Shown: positions 17,195-26,626, counted from the stretch's first letter. The stretch: DNA of 64,000 nucleotides from an uncultured Bacteroides sp. (GCA_949288715.1 CASELH010000004.1:21626-85625); one strand, 5' to 3'. Notes: generated by a model not told the origin, from the letters alone. Numbers and translations are program-made.

Positions 17195-20098
17195 ATGCAT
17201 CATATAGTTTGGAAACTGATATCCCTATTCGGTGTCTTTTGCATATCGGTGTTGCCGACGAGGGCTTCCGATGTGGAATGGAACAGCTTTATCGTGAATT
17301 TCGACAAGGATTTGTATGGCAAAGGCATACAGACATGGCAAATTGCACCTTACGACGACCAGTGGGTCTATTTTGCCAACAAGAACGGTATGGTGCAGTT
17401 TGACGGCTGTACATGGTCTCTTTTCCCTATGAATAATTTTCTGGATGTCCGTTCCGTTTTGCCGTCTGTGGCGCAAAAGCGCATTTATGTGGGTGGAGTG
17501 AATGAGTTCGGCTATTATGAGCCGGGAGCGGATGGGGCGTTGGAGTACCATTGCATGTCCGATACGTTGGAGAGTGCCATCCGATATTTGGGCAATGTAT
17601 GGGGCATCTACGAGGTGGACAATATGCTGTACCTGCAAGGAGATAACCGGGTGGTGAAGCATTGGGATGGACGCTATGCAGTGGTGCAGATGGCGGGTAA
17701 GATAGACTGCTCCAGCCTGATAGAAGGTGTGCTCTATGTGGGTACGGATGACGGGGTTTGGGTGCTGGTGGGCAATGCTTTCTTGCCTTTGCAGGGAGCC
17801 GAGGCGTTGAAGGGGAAGCGGATACGCGGGATATTGTCTTACCGGGAAGGAGTTTTGGTTGTAACGGCTTACGATGGCTTGTATTATTGCGATGGATACA
17901 GCATGGTTCCTTTCCTTACCGGGGCAGAAGATTTCATAAAGGACAATGAGGTGTTTTGTGCCGCCAAGCAGGGCGACAAGATAGCACTGGGCACCATTCA
18001 TAAGGGTGTGTTGCTGGTGGATGGCGAGAACGGTTCGTTGGACTACTTCAATGAAAACAATGGCTTGCGGAATAATACCGTGCTTTCGCTGGCTTTTGAC
18101 GAGACTGGCAATTTGTGGGCCGGATTGGACCGGGGAGTCAGCTATATCTGCCTAAATTCTCCGCTGACCAATCTATATTCCTATCCTTGGTCGTGGGGCA
18201 CCGGATATACGGCTGCGGTAGAGGGTGGACATTTGTATTTGGGCACCAATCGTGGGTTGTATTACACCGATTACCCGGTGAAGCGGGGAGATGGCGTGCC
18301 GGATATACGCCCCGTACGGGGCTCCAGCGGACAGGTGTGGAAACTGTGCCGTATAGGGACTGACTTGCTGTGCCTGCACGACCGGGGTATTTTCTTGGTA
18401 GAAGGTACTTCATTGCGGCGCATCACAGAGATTACGGGAGCATGGAACTGCCAACTGGTAGAGGGATGCAGGGACATGATGTATGTAGGGGTGTATGATG
18501 GCATTTACCTGATGCAGAAGCGCGACGGGAGGTGGCAGACCGTTTGCAAGATACAGGGCGTGAGCGACTCCTGCCGCTTGTTTGAACAAGAAAGCCGCCG
18601 GGTGTTGTGGATTGGCAATATAGACCACGTCACCCGCATCGTGCTGAACGACAGCCTAACCGAGGTGGTGGAGTATAAAGAGTATTACAAGGATGCCGGC
18701 TTCCCCACAGAGCGCGATGTGTATGTGTCTAAGGTAAGGGGGAAGATTTACTTTGCCACCCCTTGCGGCATCTATCAATACGATGCCGGTCTGGACAAGA
18801 TGGTGCCTTGCGAGGCTATGGATGCTTTGCTGAATGGTGAGGCACACTACTCGCGGCTGATGGAGTGGGGGAAGGAGCGGATAATAAGCCTCAGTCCGTA
18901 TGAAATATGCATTGCCACGACGGATACCGGTGGCCGGAAGAAGGAAGAACCCATGGTGATTCCCATCCGCCAGTCGTTTATGGAGGTGGTGCCCGGCTTC
19001 GAGACCATCATCCCCTTGTCTGATTCGCTGATGATTATCCCCACAGAAGGGGGCTTTGTCCGGTTTCGCATTCCGGCGGCAGGAAGAGAAGAAGGGCGGA
19101 GGCAGACAGTCCGCATTAAGGACATGTATCTCACTTTTCCCAAAGACTCATTGGTGTATACGGCCAATTTCTTGCAGGCAAAGCCCGAGCCACAGGTGGA
19201 TTATGCCTACAACTCGGTGCGCTTCGATTATGGCATCCCGTTCATGGAGACCATCAACAACCCCCAGTATCAGTATCGCCTGAACGAAGGCAAATGGTCG
19301 GACTTTACCCAGGTGTCTGTCAAGGAGTACAGCAACCTGCCTTATGGCGACTACACGTTTGAGGTGAGAACCACGTTTCCCGACGGGACGCTGGCATCCG
19401 ACCATCTGTCTTTCCGCATTTTGCCCCCATGGTATCACACTCCGTGGGCTTATTGCTGCTACGCGGTGTTGGCCATGCTGGCCCTGTGGGCTGCCTATCG
19501 GTGGGAAGGGCATCGCGTGAGTCGCGAGAAACAGCAGGCAGTAGTGGAGAAAGACCGGCAAATGCACCGCATGGAGCAGGAGTATGAGGAAGAAAAGGCC
19601 CGCCAGGAGAAGCAGATAGTGCTGCTGGAGAAGGAGAAGCTGGAGCACGACCTACAGCACAAAAGCCAGGAGCTGGCCAACCTGATGATAAACTTCCTGC
19701 GCAAGAACGAGATGCTTACCGACATAAAGTCGGAAATACTCAAAGTGTCGGCCTCCCTGAAAGGCGATGGCGCCCGGCAAGGAAGGCAGCAGTTGTTGCT
19801 CATCAACAGCCGCATCGATGCCAACATGCAGAGCGATGAAGTGCTGGCGCGCATAGAGCAGCAGTTCGACCTCATTCACAACAACTTCATGAAGCGTCTG
19901 CATGCCCGGCACCCCGACCTCTCGAACAATGAGCGCATGATGTGCGCCTACCTCAAGATGAATCTTTCCACCAAGGAGATAGCCCCTTTGCTCAATATCT
20001 CCGTGCGGGGAGTGGAGACCATGCGCTACCGCCTGCGCAAGAAGTTCGGCCTGGAGCGTGAAGACAGCCTGACCGATTACCTTAACCGCCTGCCTTGA
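17195..20098 (+). CDS. Membrane-spanning regulator: two-component propeller, Y_Y_Y domain, LuxR-type HTH
   Basis: A 967-aa one-component sensor-regulator. A signal/anchor segment at the N-terminus is followed by periplasmic propeller repeats (for example GIQTWQIAPYDDQWVYFANK, LRNNTVLSLAFDETGNLWAG) and a Y_Y_Y domain near residues 660-740 (YQYRLNEGKWSDFTQ, YGDYTFEVRT). There is one transmembrane helix (WAYCCYAVLAMLALWAAYRW), then a charged coiled coil, and a C-terminal LuxR-type helix-turn-helix (LSNNERMMCAYLKMNLSTKE...LRKKFGLEREDSLTDYLNRL). No histidine kinase, receiver or AraC domain is present, unlike the hybrid two-component systems usual for polysaccharide loci. Its place after nanH-nanM suggests control of the nan genes by a periplasmic sialic acid signal. 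Confidence 0.85.
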   Translation: MHHIVWKLISLFGVFCISVLPTRASDVEWNSFIVNFDKDLYGKGIQTWQIAPYDDQWVYFANKNGMVQFDGCTWSLFPMNNFLDVRSVLPSVAQKRIYVGGVNEFGYYEPGADGALEYHCMSDTLESAIRYLGNVWGIYEVDNMLYLQGDNRVVKHWDGRYAVVQMAGKIDCSSLIEGVLYVGTDDGVWVLVGNAFLPLQGAEALKGKRIRGILSYREGVLVVTAYDGLYYCDGYSMVPFLTGAEDFIKDNEVFCAAKQGDKIALGTIHKGVLLVDGENGSLDYFNENNGLRNNTVLSLAFDETGNLWAGLDRGVSYICLNSPLTNLYSYPWSWGTGYTAAVEGGHLYLGTNRGLYYTDYPVKRGDGVPDIRPVRGSSGQVWKLCRIGTDLLCLHDRGIFLVEGTSLRRITEITGAWNCQLVEGCRDMMYVGVYDGIYLMQKRDGRWQTVCKIQGVSDSCRLFEQESRRVLWIGNIDHVTRIVLNDSLTEVVEYKEYYKDAGFPTERDVYVSKVRGKIYFATPCGIYQYDAGLDKMVPCEAMDALLNGEAHYSRLMEWGKERIISLSPYEICIATTDTGGRKKEEPMVIPIRQSFMEVVPGFETIIPLSDSLMIIPTEGGFVRFRIPAAGREEGRRQTVRIKDMYLTFPKDSLVYTANFLQAKPEPQVDYAYNSVRFDYGIPFMETINNPQYQYRLNEGKWSDFTQVSVKEYSNLPYGDYTFEVRTTFPDGTLASDHLSFRILPPWYHTPWAYCCYAVLAMLALWAAYRWEGHRVSREKQQAVVEKDRQMHRMEQEYEEEKARQEKQIVLLEKEKLEHDLQHKSQELANLMINFLRKNEMLTDIKSEILKVSASLKGDGARQGRQQLLLINSRIDANMQSDEVLARIEQQFDLIHNNFMKRLHARHPDLSNNERMMCAYLKMNLSTKEIAPLLNISVRGVETMRYRLRKKFGLEREDSLTDYLNRLP

Positions 20099-20255
20099 TG
20101 GTGCTTCGGCAGGGATAAAGGTGCTGTGCACGTAGGCCGGACTCCCGCAAAGTATCATAGCCGGCTAAAAAAAGGGGCTGTAGCTGGAGGGCGTGCCGAC
20201 TAATTTCGTACCTTTGCACCATTCTTTTTTTAACTGTATAAACGGATAACTTCAT

Positions 20256-21665
20256 ATGGGAGGATTCTTTGGAACCGTATCGAAAACGGCTTGTGTGGCC
20301 GACCTGTTTTATGGCACTGACTACAATTCGCACCTGGGCACCCGCCGCGGCGGACTTGCCACCTACGATGCCGACAAACGCCAGTTTACCCGCTCTATCC
20401 ACAACCTGGAGAGCACGTATTTCCGCACTAAGTTTGAAGACGAGCTGGACAAGTTTACCGGCCGCTCGGGCATCGGCATCATCAGCGATACCGACGCACA
20501 ACCCATCATCATCAACTCGCACTTGGGGCGCTTTGCCATTGTCACCGTGGCTAAGGTGCTGAACATCGACGAACTGGAAGCCGAGCTCTTGGCGCAGAAC
20601 ATGCACTTTGCCGAGCTTAGTTCGGGCAAGACCAACCAGACGGAACTGATAGCCCTGCTCCTCATCCAGGGGCGCACGTTTGTGGAGGGCATCGAGAATG
20701 TGTTCAGCCACATCAAGGGCTCGTGCTCCATGCTGTTGCTGACGGAAGACGGCATCATCGCTGCCCGCGACAAGTGGGGGCGCACGCCCATCGTCATCGG
20801 CCGCAAGGAGGGGGCATACGCCGCCACAAGCGAGTCGAGCAGCTTCCCCAACCTGGACTATGAGATAGAGCGCTTCCTGGGGCCGGGCGAGGTGGTGCGC
20901 CTGCGTGCCGACGGCATCGAGCAGATGCGCAAGCCCGAGGAGCGGATGCAGATATGCTCCTTCCTGTGGGTGTACTACGGCTTCCCCACCTCGTGCTACG
21001 AAGGGCGCAACGTGGAGGAGGTGCGTTTCTTGTCCGGCCTCAAGATGGGGCAGCTGGACAAGTCGGAGGTGGACTGCGCCTGCGGCATCCCCGACTCGGG
21101 CGTGGGCATGGCCCTGGGCTATGCCGAAGGCAAGGGAGTGCCCTACCACCGCGCCATTGCCAAGTACACGCCCACCTGGCCTCGCAGCTTCACCCCCAGC
21201 CGGCAGGAGATGCGCAACCTGGTGGCCAAGATGAAACTCATCCCCAACCGAGCCATGCTCGAGGGCAAGCGCCTGCTGTTTTGCGACGACAGCATTGTGC
21301 GCGGCACGCAGCTGCACGACAATGTGAAGATGCTCTACGACTACGGCGCCCGCGAAGTGCACATCCGCATTGCCTGCCCGCCGCTCATCTACGGGTGCCC
21401 GTTCATAGCCTTCACGTCGTCGAAGAGCGACATGGAGCTCATCACCCGCCGCATCATCCAGGAGCTGGAGGGCGATGCCAATAAGGACCTCGACAAGTAT
21501 GCCACCACGGGCTCGCCGCAACAGGAACGGCTGGTGGAGGTCATCCGCCAACGCTTCGGCCTGACGTCGTTGAAGTTCAACACGCTGGAGCATCTGGTCG
21601 AGGCCATAGGCCTGCCCAAGTGCAAGCTGTGCACGCATTGCTTCGACGGCACAGGATGTTTTTAA
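20256..21665 (+). CDS. Amidophosphoribosyltransferase-like protein lacking the N-terminal Cys
   Basis: A 469-aa PurF homologue with an Ntn-hydrolase-like N-terminal half (GTRRGGLATY, IGIISDTDAQPIIINSHLGR) and a phosphoribosyltransferase half with the PRPP loop LLFCDDSIVRGTQL. True PurF enzymes need Cys at position 2 (after Met) for glutamine hydrolysis; here the start is MGGFFGTVSK, with no Cys there. It may work with free ammonia or be a divergent paralogue, so purF is not assigned. A -7-like TACCTTTG occurs at 20209-20216 without a matching -33 box. A heptamer array follows the stop codon. Confidence 0.8.
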   Translation: MGGFFGTVSKTACVADLFYGTDYNSHLGTRRGGLATYDADKRQFTRSIHNLESTYFRTKFEDELDKFTGRSGIGIISDTDAQPIIINSHLGRFAIVTVAKVLNIDELEAELLAQNMHFAELSSGKTNQTELIALLLIQGRTFVEGIENVFSHIKGSCSMLLLTEDGIIAARDKWGRTPIVIGRKEGAYAATSESSSFPNLDYEIERFLGPGEVVRLRADGIEQMRKPEERMQICSFLWVYYGFPTSCYEGRNVEEVRFLSGLKMGQLDKSEVDCACGIPDSGVGMALGYAEGKGVPYHRAIAKYTPTWPRSFTPSRQEMRNLVAKMKLIPNRAMLEGKRLLFCDDSIVRGTQLHDNVKMLYDYGAREVHIRIACPPLIYGCPFIAFTSSKSDMELITRRIIQELEGDANKDLDKYATTGSPQQERLVEVIRQRFGLTSLKFNTLEHLVEAIGLPKCKLCTHCFDGTGCF

Positions 21666-21667
21666 GG

Positions 21668-21739
21668 GATTAGTGGTTAGTGATTAGTGTTTAGCGGCCT
21701 TATTAATCACTAATCACTAAACCCTAATCACTAACCGCT
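21668..21739. repeat. Heptamer inverted repeat array
   Basis: Left arm heptamers GATTAGT, GGTTAGT, GATTAGT, GTTTAGC (21668-21695) face right arm heptamers AATCACT, AATCACT, AAACCCT, AATCACT, AACCGCT (21705-21739). The arms are near-perfect reverse complements. It starts 3 bp after the PurF-like stop and is the same type as 5011-5101. Confidence 0.7.
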
Positions 21740-21779
21740 TTCCATCTATACCGTATTATATATATAAACACATACTGCC

Positions 21780-23006
21780 ATGACCTTAGTAGAACGCTTT
21801 TTGAAGTACGTCAGCTTCGACACGCAGTCGAAGGAAGATGCCGGGGTGACGCCCAGCACGCCGGGGCAGATGACCTTTGCCCGCTACTTGAAAGAAGAAC
21901 TGGAAGAGCTCGGCCTGGAGGACGTGTCGCTCGACGACAACGGCTACCTCTTTGCCACCCTGCCCGCCAATACCGACCGCGAGGTGCCCACCATAGGCTT
22001 CATTGCCCACATGGATACGAGCCCCGACATGTCGGGCCGCGACGTCCGTCCCCGCATCGTGCGGAACTATGACGGGGGCGACATTGTGCTGTGCGACGAC
22101 GCGGAGCGCATCGTCCTCTCTCCCTCCCGTTTCCCCGAATTGCTCGACCACAGGGGCGAGGACCTCATCGTGACGGACGGCCACACGCTGCTCGGCGCCG
22201 ACGACAAGGCCGGCATTGCCGAGATAGTCTCCGCCATGGTGTGGCTGCAGCAGCACCCCGAGGTGAAGCACGGCCGCGTGCGCATCGGCTTCAACCCCGA
22301 CGAGGAGATTGGGCTGGGCGCGCACAAGTTCGACGTGGAGCGCTTCGGCTGCCGGTGGGCCTACACCATGGACGGCGGCGAGGTGGGCGAGCTGGAGTTT
22401 GAGAACTTCAACGCGGCGTCGGCCCGACTGACCTTCAAGGGGCGCAACGTGCACCCGGGTTACGCCAAAGACAAGATGGTGAACTCCATGCTGGTGGCCG
22501 CCCGCTTCATCGGCATGCTGCCCGCGTGGGAGGTGCCCGAGCACACGGACGGCTACGAGGGCTTCTACCACCTCATCGGCATGCAGGGCGAGGTGGAGCA
22601 AACGGTGCTCACGTACATCATCCGCGACCACGACCGTGCCCGCTTCGAGGCGCGCAAGCAGCAGATGCAACGCCTGGCCGACGCGCTCAACGCCGAGTAT
22701 GGCGAGGGCACGGTGGCGCTGGAGCTGCACGACCAGTACTACAACATGTGCCAGCAGGTGGAGCCGGTGATGCACGTGGTCGACATTGCGCGCCGGGCCA
22801 TGCTCGAGGCCGGCGTGGAGCCGCGCGTCAAGGCCATCCGCGGCGGCACGGACGGGGCGCAGCTGTCCTTCAAAGGGCTGCCGTGCCCCAACATCTTCGC
22901 GGGCGGGCTCAACTTCCACGGGCGCTACGAGTTCGTGCCCATCCCCAGCATGGAGAAGGCCATGCAGGTGGTGGTGAAAATCGTCGAGCTCACGGCTCAG
23001 GCATGA
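21780..23006 (+). CDS. pepT: Peptidase T (tripeptide aminopeptidase)
   Basis: A 408-aa cytoplasmic M20-family dizinc tripeptidase. The metal-binding His-Asp is in [14 protein letters not shown], the bridging Asp in [12 protein letters not shown], and the catalytic Glu-Glu in [16 protein letters not shown]. The dimerisation domain begins near [15 protein letters not shown], and the final metal His is in [12 protein letters not shown]. Start and length (about 408 aa) match E. coli and Salmonella PepT. It cleaves the N-terminal residue of tripeptides. No operon partner is evident; a nine-unit palindrome array follows it. Confidence 0.95.
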   Translation: MTLVERFLKYVSFDTQSKEDAGVTPSTPGQMTFARYLKEELEELGLEDVSLDDNGYLFATLPANTDREVPTIGFIAHMDTSPDMSGRDVRPRIVRNYDGGDIVLCDDAERIVLSPSRFPELLDHRGEDLIVTDGHTLLGADDKAGIAEIVSAMVWLQQHPEVKHGRVRIGFNPDEEIGLGAHKFDVERFGCRWAYTMDGGEVGELEFENFNAASARLTFKGRNVHPGYAKDKMVNSMLVAARFIGMLPAWEVPEHTDGYEGFYHLIGMQGEVEQTVLTYIIRDHDRARFEARKQQMQRLADALNAEYGEGTVALELHDQYYNMCQQVEPVMHVVDIARRAMLEAGVEPRVKAIRGGTDGAQLSFKGLPCPNIFAGGLNFHGRYEFVPIPSMEKAMQVVVKIVELTAQA

Positions 23007-23025
23007 CGCGGCGCGGCGACGGTCG

Positions 23026-23223
23026 GGTGTCAATCTTTTTGAACGCGCGTCGCTTCCGCCCCGAAAATGCGTCCCGATGCCGTCGGAAACGGAACACGTT
23101 CCCGTTGGAAACGCGTCCTGATCCCGTTGAAAATACATCATGGTCCCGTTGAAAATGGATCATGATCCGTTTTTAACGACATCATGATGTATTTTTAACG
23201 ACATCATGATGTCGTTGGGGTCG
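23026..23223. repeat. Palindrome array, nine 22-bp units
   Basis: The 198 bp starting 20 bp after the pepT stop divide exactly into nine 22-bp units. Each has a variable half (for example catcatgatg, cgtcctgatc) and a semi-constant half of type cgttgaaaat or its near reverse complement tttttaacga. Several units are self-complementary (catcatgatg). The remaining ~100 bp before gcvT show only a weak -7-like TGAATTTG (23237-23244). Confidence 0.7.
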
Positions 23224-23323
23224 CGGTAAAAACTGTTGAATTTGCACATCTATTAACATTTTTCGCCCTTCGGGCGGATGTCAAGAAAAAATCCTATTCA
23301 TTATCCAAACAAACTACATCAAG

Positions 23324-24412
23324 ATGAAAACCACTCCATTTACCGAGAAACACATCTCGCTGGGTGCCAAGATGCACGAATTTGCGGGATACAACATGCC
23401 CATAGAGTACACGGGCATCATCGACGAGCACCTGACGGTGTGCCACGCCGTGGGCGTGTTCGACGTGTCGCACATGGGCGAGTTCTGGGTCAAGGGGCCG
23501 CAGGCGCTGCCCTTCTTGCAGAAAATCACCTCGAACGACGTGGCCGCCCTCACCCCCGGGCGCGTGCAATACTCCTGCCTGCCCAACGAGCAGGGGGGCA
23601 TTGTAGACGACCTGCTGGTCTACCAGTATGAGCCCCAGAAGTATCTGCTGGTGGTGAACGCCGCCAACATCGACAAGGACTGGGCCTGGTGCACCGCCCA
23701 CAACACCGAGGGCGCCGAGCTGGAGAACGCCTCCGACCGCATGGCGCAGCTGGCCGTGCAGGGCCCCCGCGCGCTGGAGACGTTGCAGAAGCTGACCTCC
23801 GTGGACCTCTCCGGCATCCCCTACTACCACTTCACCCACGGCCCGCTGGCGGGGGAGGCGGACGTCATCATCTCCAACACCGGATACACCGGCGCCGGGG
23901 GCTTCGAGCTGTACTTCCGGCCCGAGGCCGCGCTGGCGATATGGGACGCCGTGTTCGAGGCCGGCGCCGAGTTCGGCATCAAGCCCATAGGCCTCGGTGC
24001 GCGCGACACGCTCCGCCTCGAGATGGGCTTCTGCCTCTACGGCAACGACCTGGACGATACCACCTCGCCCATCGAGGCCGGACTGGGGTGGATTACCAAA
24101 TTCGTCGAGGGGAAGAATTTCATCAACCGCGCCGCGCTGGAGCGGCAGAAGGCCGAGGGCGTGACACGCCGCCTGGTGGGCTTCGAGATGGTGGACAGGG
24201 GCATTCCGCGCCACGGCTATGCCCTCTGCACGGCCGACGGGCAGGAGGAGATAGGCCGCGTCACCTCGGGCACCATGTCGCCCTTGCGCAAGGTGGGCAT
24301 CGGCATGGGCTACGTCCGTCCGCAGTACGCCAAGCCCGGCACGGAGATTAGCCTGGACATGCGCGGCCGCAAGCTTCGGGCGGTGGTGGTGAAGCCGCCC
24401 TTCCGCAAGTAG
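23324..24412 (+). CDS. gcvT: Aminomethyltransferase (glycine cleavage system T protein)
   Basis: A 362-aa cytoplasmic protein that transfers the aminomethyl group from lipoylated H protein to tetrahydrofolate, releasing ammonia. It begins [20 protein letters not shown]. Family motifs are [16 protein letters not shown] near the N-terminus (catalytic Asp region), [14 protein letters not shown] (GYTGExGFE folate-binding motif with A for E), and [20 protein letters not shown]. The C-terminal barrel includes [20 protein letters not shown]. The length is standard. GcvP and GcvH are not in the window. It ends at a strong bidirectional terminator. Confidence 0.94.
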   Translation: MKTTPFTEKHISLGAKMHEFAGYNMPIEYTGIIDEHLTVCHAVGVFDVSHMGEFWVKGPQALPFLQKITSNDVAALTPGRVQYSCLPNEQGGIVDDLLVYQYEPQKYLLVVNAANIDKDWAWCTAHNTEGAELENASDRMAQLAVQGPRALETLQKLTSVDLSGIPYYHFTHGPLAGEADVIISNTGYTGAGGFELYFRPEAALAIWDAVFEAGAEFGIKPIGLGARDTLRLEMGFCLYGNDLDDTTSPIEAGLGWITKFVEGKNFINRAALERQKAEGVTRRLVGFEMVDRGIPRHGYALCTADGQEEIGRVTSGTMSPLRKVGIGMGYVRPQYAKPGTEISLDMRGRKLRAVVVKPPFRK

Positions 24413-24429
24413 CGGGGGAGGATACACTG

Positions 24430-24459
24430 GGGGCGTGGACCGGTGAGGTTCCACGCCCC
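24430..24459. terminator. Bidirectional terminator between convergent genes
   Basis: GGGGCGTGGA (24430-24439) pairs with TCCACGCCCC (24450-24459), a perfect 10-bp GC-rich stem with a 10-nt loop, followed by TGTTGTTT on the plus strand. It lies between the gcvT stop and the stop of the leftward M48-like gene. Confidence 0.75.
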
Positions 24460-24465
24460 TGTTGT

Positions 24466-25992
24466 TTACAGCTTGTTTATCTTTTGTATCATCAGCTGCG
24501 CCCAGTTCAGTTCCTTGTCAATCCAGATGCGTTCTTCTTTCTCTTCGGGTCGCTGCTGCTTGTAGGCTGCAAGCAGGTCCATATACCCGTGCAAGGCGTC
24601 GATGGCTCGGCTCTGCTTCTGCATGCGCATCAAGAGCAGGATGCGCTGCTTGCACACGTCCGGGTTGGGGGCGTCCGCCGAGGCCTCTTCGGCCTTGTCC
24701 AGCAGGGCGAGGCATTCGTTGTTGACGTCCTCGGTGTTGCCTATTGCCATCTTCGAGCGCACGAGGGTGACGTATGTCCGGCTGTCTGCCAGGCGGTTGC
24801 CGATGTTCTTGCCCGCCAACATGATGGCCTCCTGATACAGGGCTGCCAGGTAGTTGAGGTCGGCGTTGAAGTTGACGACGTCGTAGGTGTTCTTCAAGTA
24901 AGGCCTGTCTGCCGGCGCGGGTGCGGGGTCGGGCTTGCCTTCGATGCGCTGTTGCAGGTCGTCTATGCAGTTGTAGCGCAGGATGTTTTCTTGCCGGCGG
25001 TTGCGCAGGTAGTAGTCGCGCACTTTCCGTAGGGCCGAGGTCAACGCGTCTTCGGGGTAGCCGGTGAAGTTCAGGATGCGTGCAGCCAGCCGGTCGGCCT
25101 CACGCTCCTGGTCGCCGGAGTAATTCATGCCCAGACGGTTGATGACCGGCACACAGAGCAGGGAGATGATGGTGCCCACGTCGGCCACGGTGCCGGCTCC
25201 CAAGTCGCGCCAGTCGCCGCCGCCGTAATAGTAGTTTATGTCGTAGCTGTAGGCCACGCTGCTGAACACGTCTGCCCAGAACAAAGCGCGCTGTGCCCGT
25301 TGTGTGGCCCGACGCACGTTGGTCACCTGGTGGTCGTAGAGGTAGTGGCCTATCTCGCTGGCCAGTATGGCGGCCAGTTCGGCTTCGGAGTCGAGCGTGC
25401 AGAGCAGCCCTGTGCTGACGATGATGTTTCCGCCGGGCAGCATGAACGAAGTGGGCTCGGGCGACTGTATGATGAAGGCGTTCAGATTTCCGTTGCGGTT
25501 GGTGGTGACGTTGGCGCCACACAGCTTGGCCAGCACGCCTTGCACGTAGGAGGCCATGTAGGCGTCTTCGTAGGCAATCTCGTTCAGGTGCTCAAAGTAT
25601 TCCTGGCTTTCGGCCTCCACTTCCTGGCGCAGGTCGTTGGGCTTTTCTTGTTCGGCCTGCAGCTCATAGAAGTGGTGGGTCAGGTAAGTCAGTTGCCAGA
25701 ATTCGGTCAGGCTTTCGGGCTTTGTCCACTCTATGTAGCCCAGGTCGGCTTTGGGTATCAGGGTTTGCTGCCCTTCCAGGTCGGCCAGGTAATAGATACC
25801 GCTGGGGTATTGCTTCGACTCGCTGATTTTCATGACCAGCTTGATGTTGACGGGTGCTCCCTTTGGGGCTTGGCCGTAGTCTTTCTTCAGCGTACCTTTC
25901 ACGCTGATGTACTCGGTGATGGGCTCTTGCTTGGCCAGTGCGGCGCTTGCGCAGAAAATGGCCACGAGGCAGATGGCGAGAATGCGTTTCAT
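24466..25992 (-). CDS. M48-like secreted metalloprotease homologue with altered zinc motif
   Basis: A 508-aa exported protein with a signal peptide (MKRILAICLVAIFCASAALA). The peptidase-like domain (about 150-320) reads LPGGNIIVSTGLLC, then ILASEIGHYLYDH, where M48 enzymes have HExxH; the first zinc His is replaced by Ser. The downstream Glu ligand region QEREADRLAARIL is kept. The C-terminal third is helical and TPR-like. It may be an inactive or altered homologue of BepA/Oma1-like periplasmic proteases involved in envelope quality control. A weak promoter (TATCTTTA at 26023-26030 with CTTG 19 bp upstream) precedes it. Confidence 0.8.
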   Translation of the reverse strand: MKRILAICLVAIFCASAALAKQEPITEYISVKGTLKKDYGQAPKGAPVNIKLVMKISESKQYPSGIYYLADLEGQQTLIPKADLGYIEWTKPESLTEFWQLTYLTHHFYELQAEQEKPNDLRQEVEAESQEYFEHLNEIAYEDAYMASYVQGVLAKLCGANVTTNRNGNLNAFIIQSPEPTSFMLPGGNIIVSTGLLCTLDSEAELAAILASEIGHYLYDHQVTNVRRATQRAQRALFWADVFSSVAYSYDINYYYGGGDWRDLGAGTVADVGTIISLLCVPVINRLGMNYSGDQEREADRLAARILNFTGYPEDALTSALRKVRDYYLRNRRQENILRYNCIDDLQQRIEGKPDPAPAPADRPYLKNTYDVVNFNADLNYLAALYQEAIMLAGKNIGNRLADSRTYVTLVRSKMAIGNTEDVNNECLALLDKAEEASADAPNPDVCKQRILLLMRMQKQSRAIDALHGYMDLLAAYKQQRPEEKEERIWIDKELNWAQLMIQKINKL

Positions 25993-26091
25993 ATATTACG
26001 GAGGTTTAAGATTTGATTTCCGTAAAGATAAGGTTTTTATTTTACACCTCAAGCGGGGAGAGGGCTTTTTTAGCACGAATTGGCAGATAGC

Positions 26092-26127
26092 AAAAAAGGA
26101 GCCACGCCAATCACGGCGTAGCTCCTT
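26092..26127 (-). terminator. Rho-independent terminator of rpmE2
   Basis: On the minus strand AAGGAGCTACGCC (26127-26115) pairs with GGCGTGGCTCCTT (26108-26096) with one mismatch, followed by a run of T residues. It ends the L31 transcript 20 bp after the stop codon. Confidence 0.8.
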
Positions 26128-26149
26128 CTACTTAAAAATGAGGAACGAA

Positions 26150-26401
26150 TTATTTCTTGCGATTACCGTAGCGGCTCATGAACTTATCCACGCGGCCGGC
26201 GGTGTCAACCAACTTGGACTTGCCGGTATAGAACGGGTGGGAAGTGCTGGAGATTTCCAGCTTTACCAACGGATAAGTTTCACCTTCGAATTCGATGGCT
26301 TCCTTGGTGCTGCATGTAGAACGAGACAGGAACATATCGCCGTTAGACATGTCTTTGAATACTACCGGACGGTAATTTTCGGGATGGATACCTTTTTTCA
26401 T
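26150..26401 (-). CDS. rpmE2: 50S ribosomal protein L31, type B
   Basis: An 83-aa ribosomal protein that starts [20 protein letters not shown]. The segment [20 protein letters not shown] and the C-terminal basic tail are typical of L31. It lacks the CxxC zinc pair of A-type L31 and is longer, so it is the B (C-minus) form, usual in Bacteroidetes. It is a single-gene unit with its own promoter and terminator. Confidence 0.96.
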   Translation of the reverse strand: MKKGIHPENYRPVVFKDMSNGDMFLSRSTCSTKEAIEFEGETYPLVKLEISSTSHPFYTGKSKLVDTAGRVDKFMSRYGNRKK

Positions 26402-26484
26402 TTCTTTATCTGCTTTAAATATTTATACTCAGTTATTCTATTGGTTTGGTAACAATAGTGTGTAATGGTCGTATTTTCGAGCGG

Positions 26485-26515
26485 CAAAGATAATGCATTT
26501 CTCTGAGATAGAAAA
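26485..26515 (-). promoter_or_regulatory. Promoter of rpmE2
   Basis: The minus strand carries a -7 box TATCTTTGC at 26485-26492. About 20 bp upstream there is only a degenerate -33 box (plus strand gaaa near 26512). The predicted 5' leader is about 80 nt. Confidence 0.5.
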
Positions 26516-26560
26516 GAATGGTGCGGAATATTTTGCCCATTTTTTTCACTTGGCGCATTT

Positions 26561-26626
26561 GGTGGCGATACTACGCCCGCTTGCTGGCGATACTACGCTA
26601 AGGCGGTGGCGTTGAAACGCTACCGG
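26561..26626. repeat. Palindrome array, three 22-bp units
   Basis: Three consecutive 22-bp units (26561, 26583, 26605) each contain tggcg-N4-acgc-like palindromic arms: tggcgatactacgc twice, then tggcgttgaaacgc. The consensus is shared with the array at 53535-53622. Unlike the other arrays it lies between divergent genes and is not 3' of a gene. The next ~200 bp (to 26850) hold a spurious 84-codon ORF and no recognised feature. Confidence 0.65.

Noticed and set aside
23026-23223. Possible CRISPR array
   Set aside because: Units are 22 bp, palindromic and lack a constant repeat plus unique spacers; no cas genes are in the window. The same holds for the arrays at 34829, 39981 and 53535.
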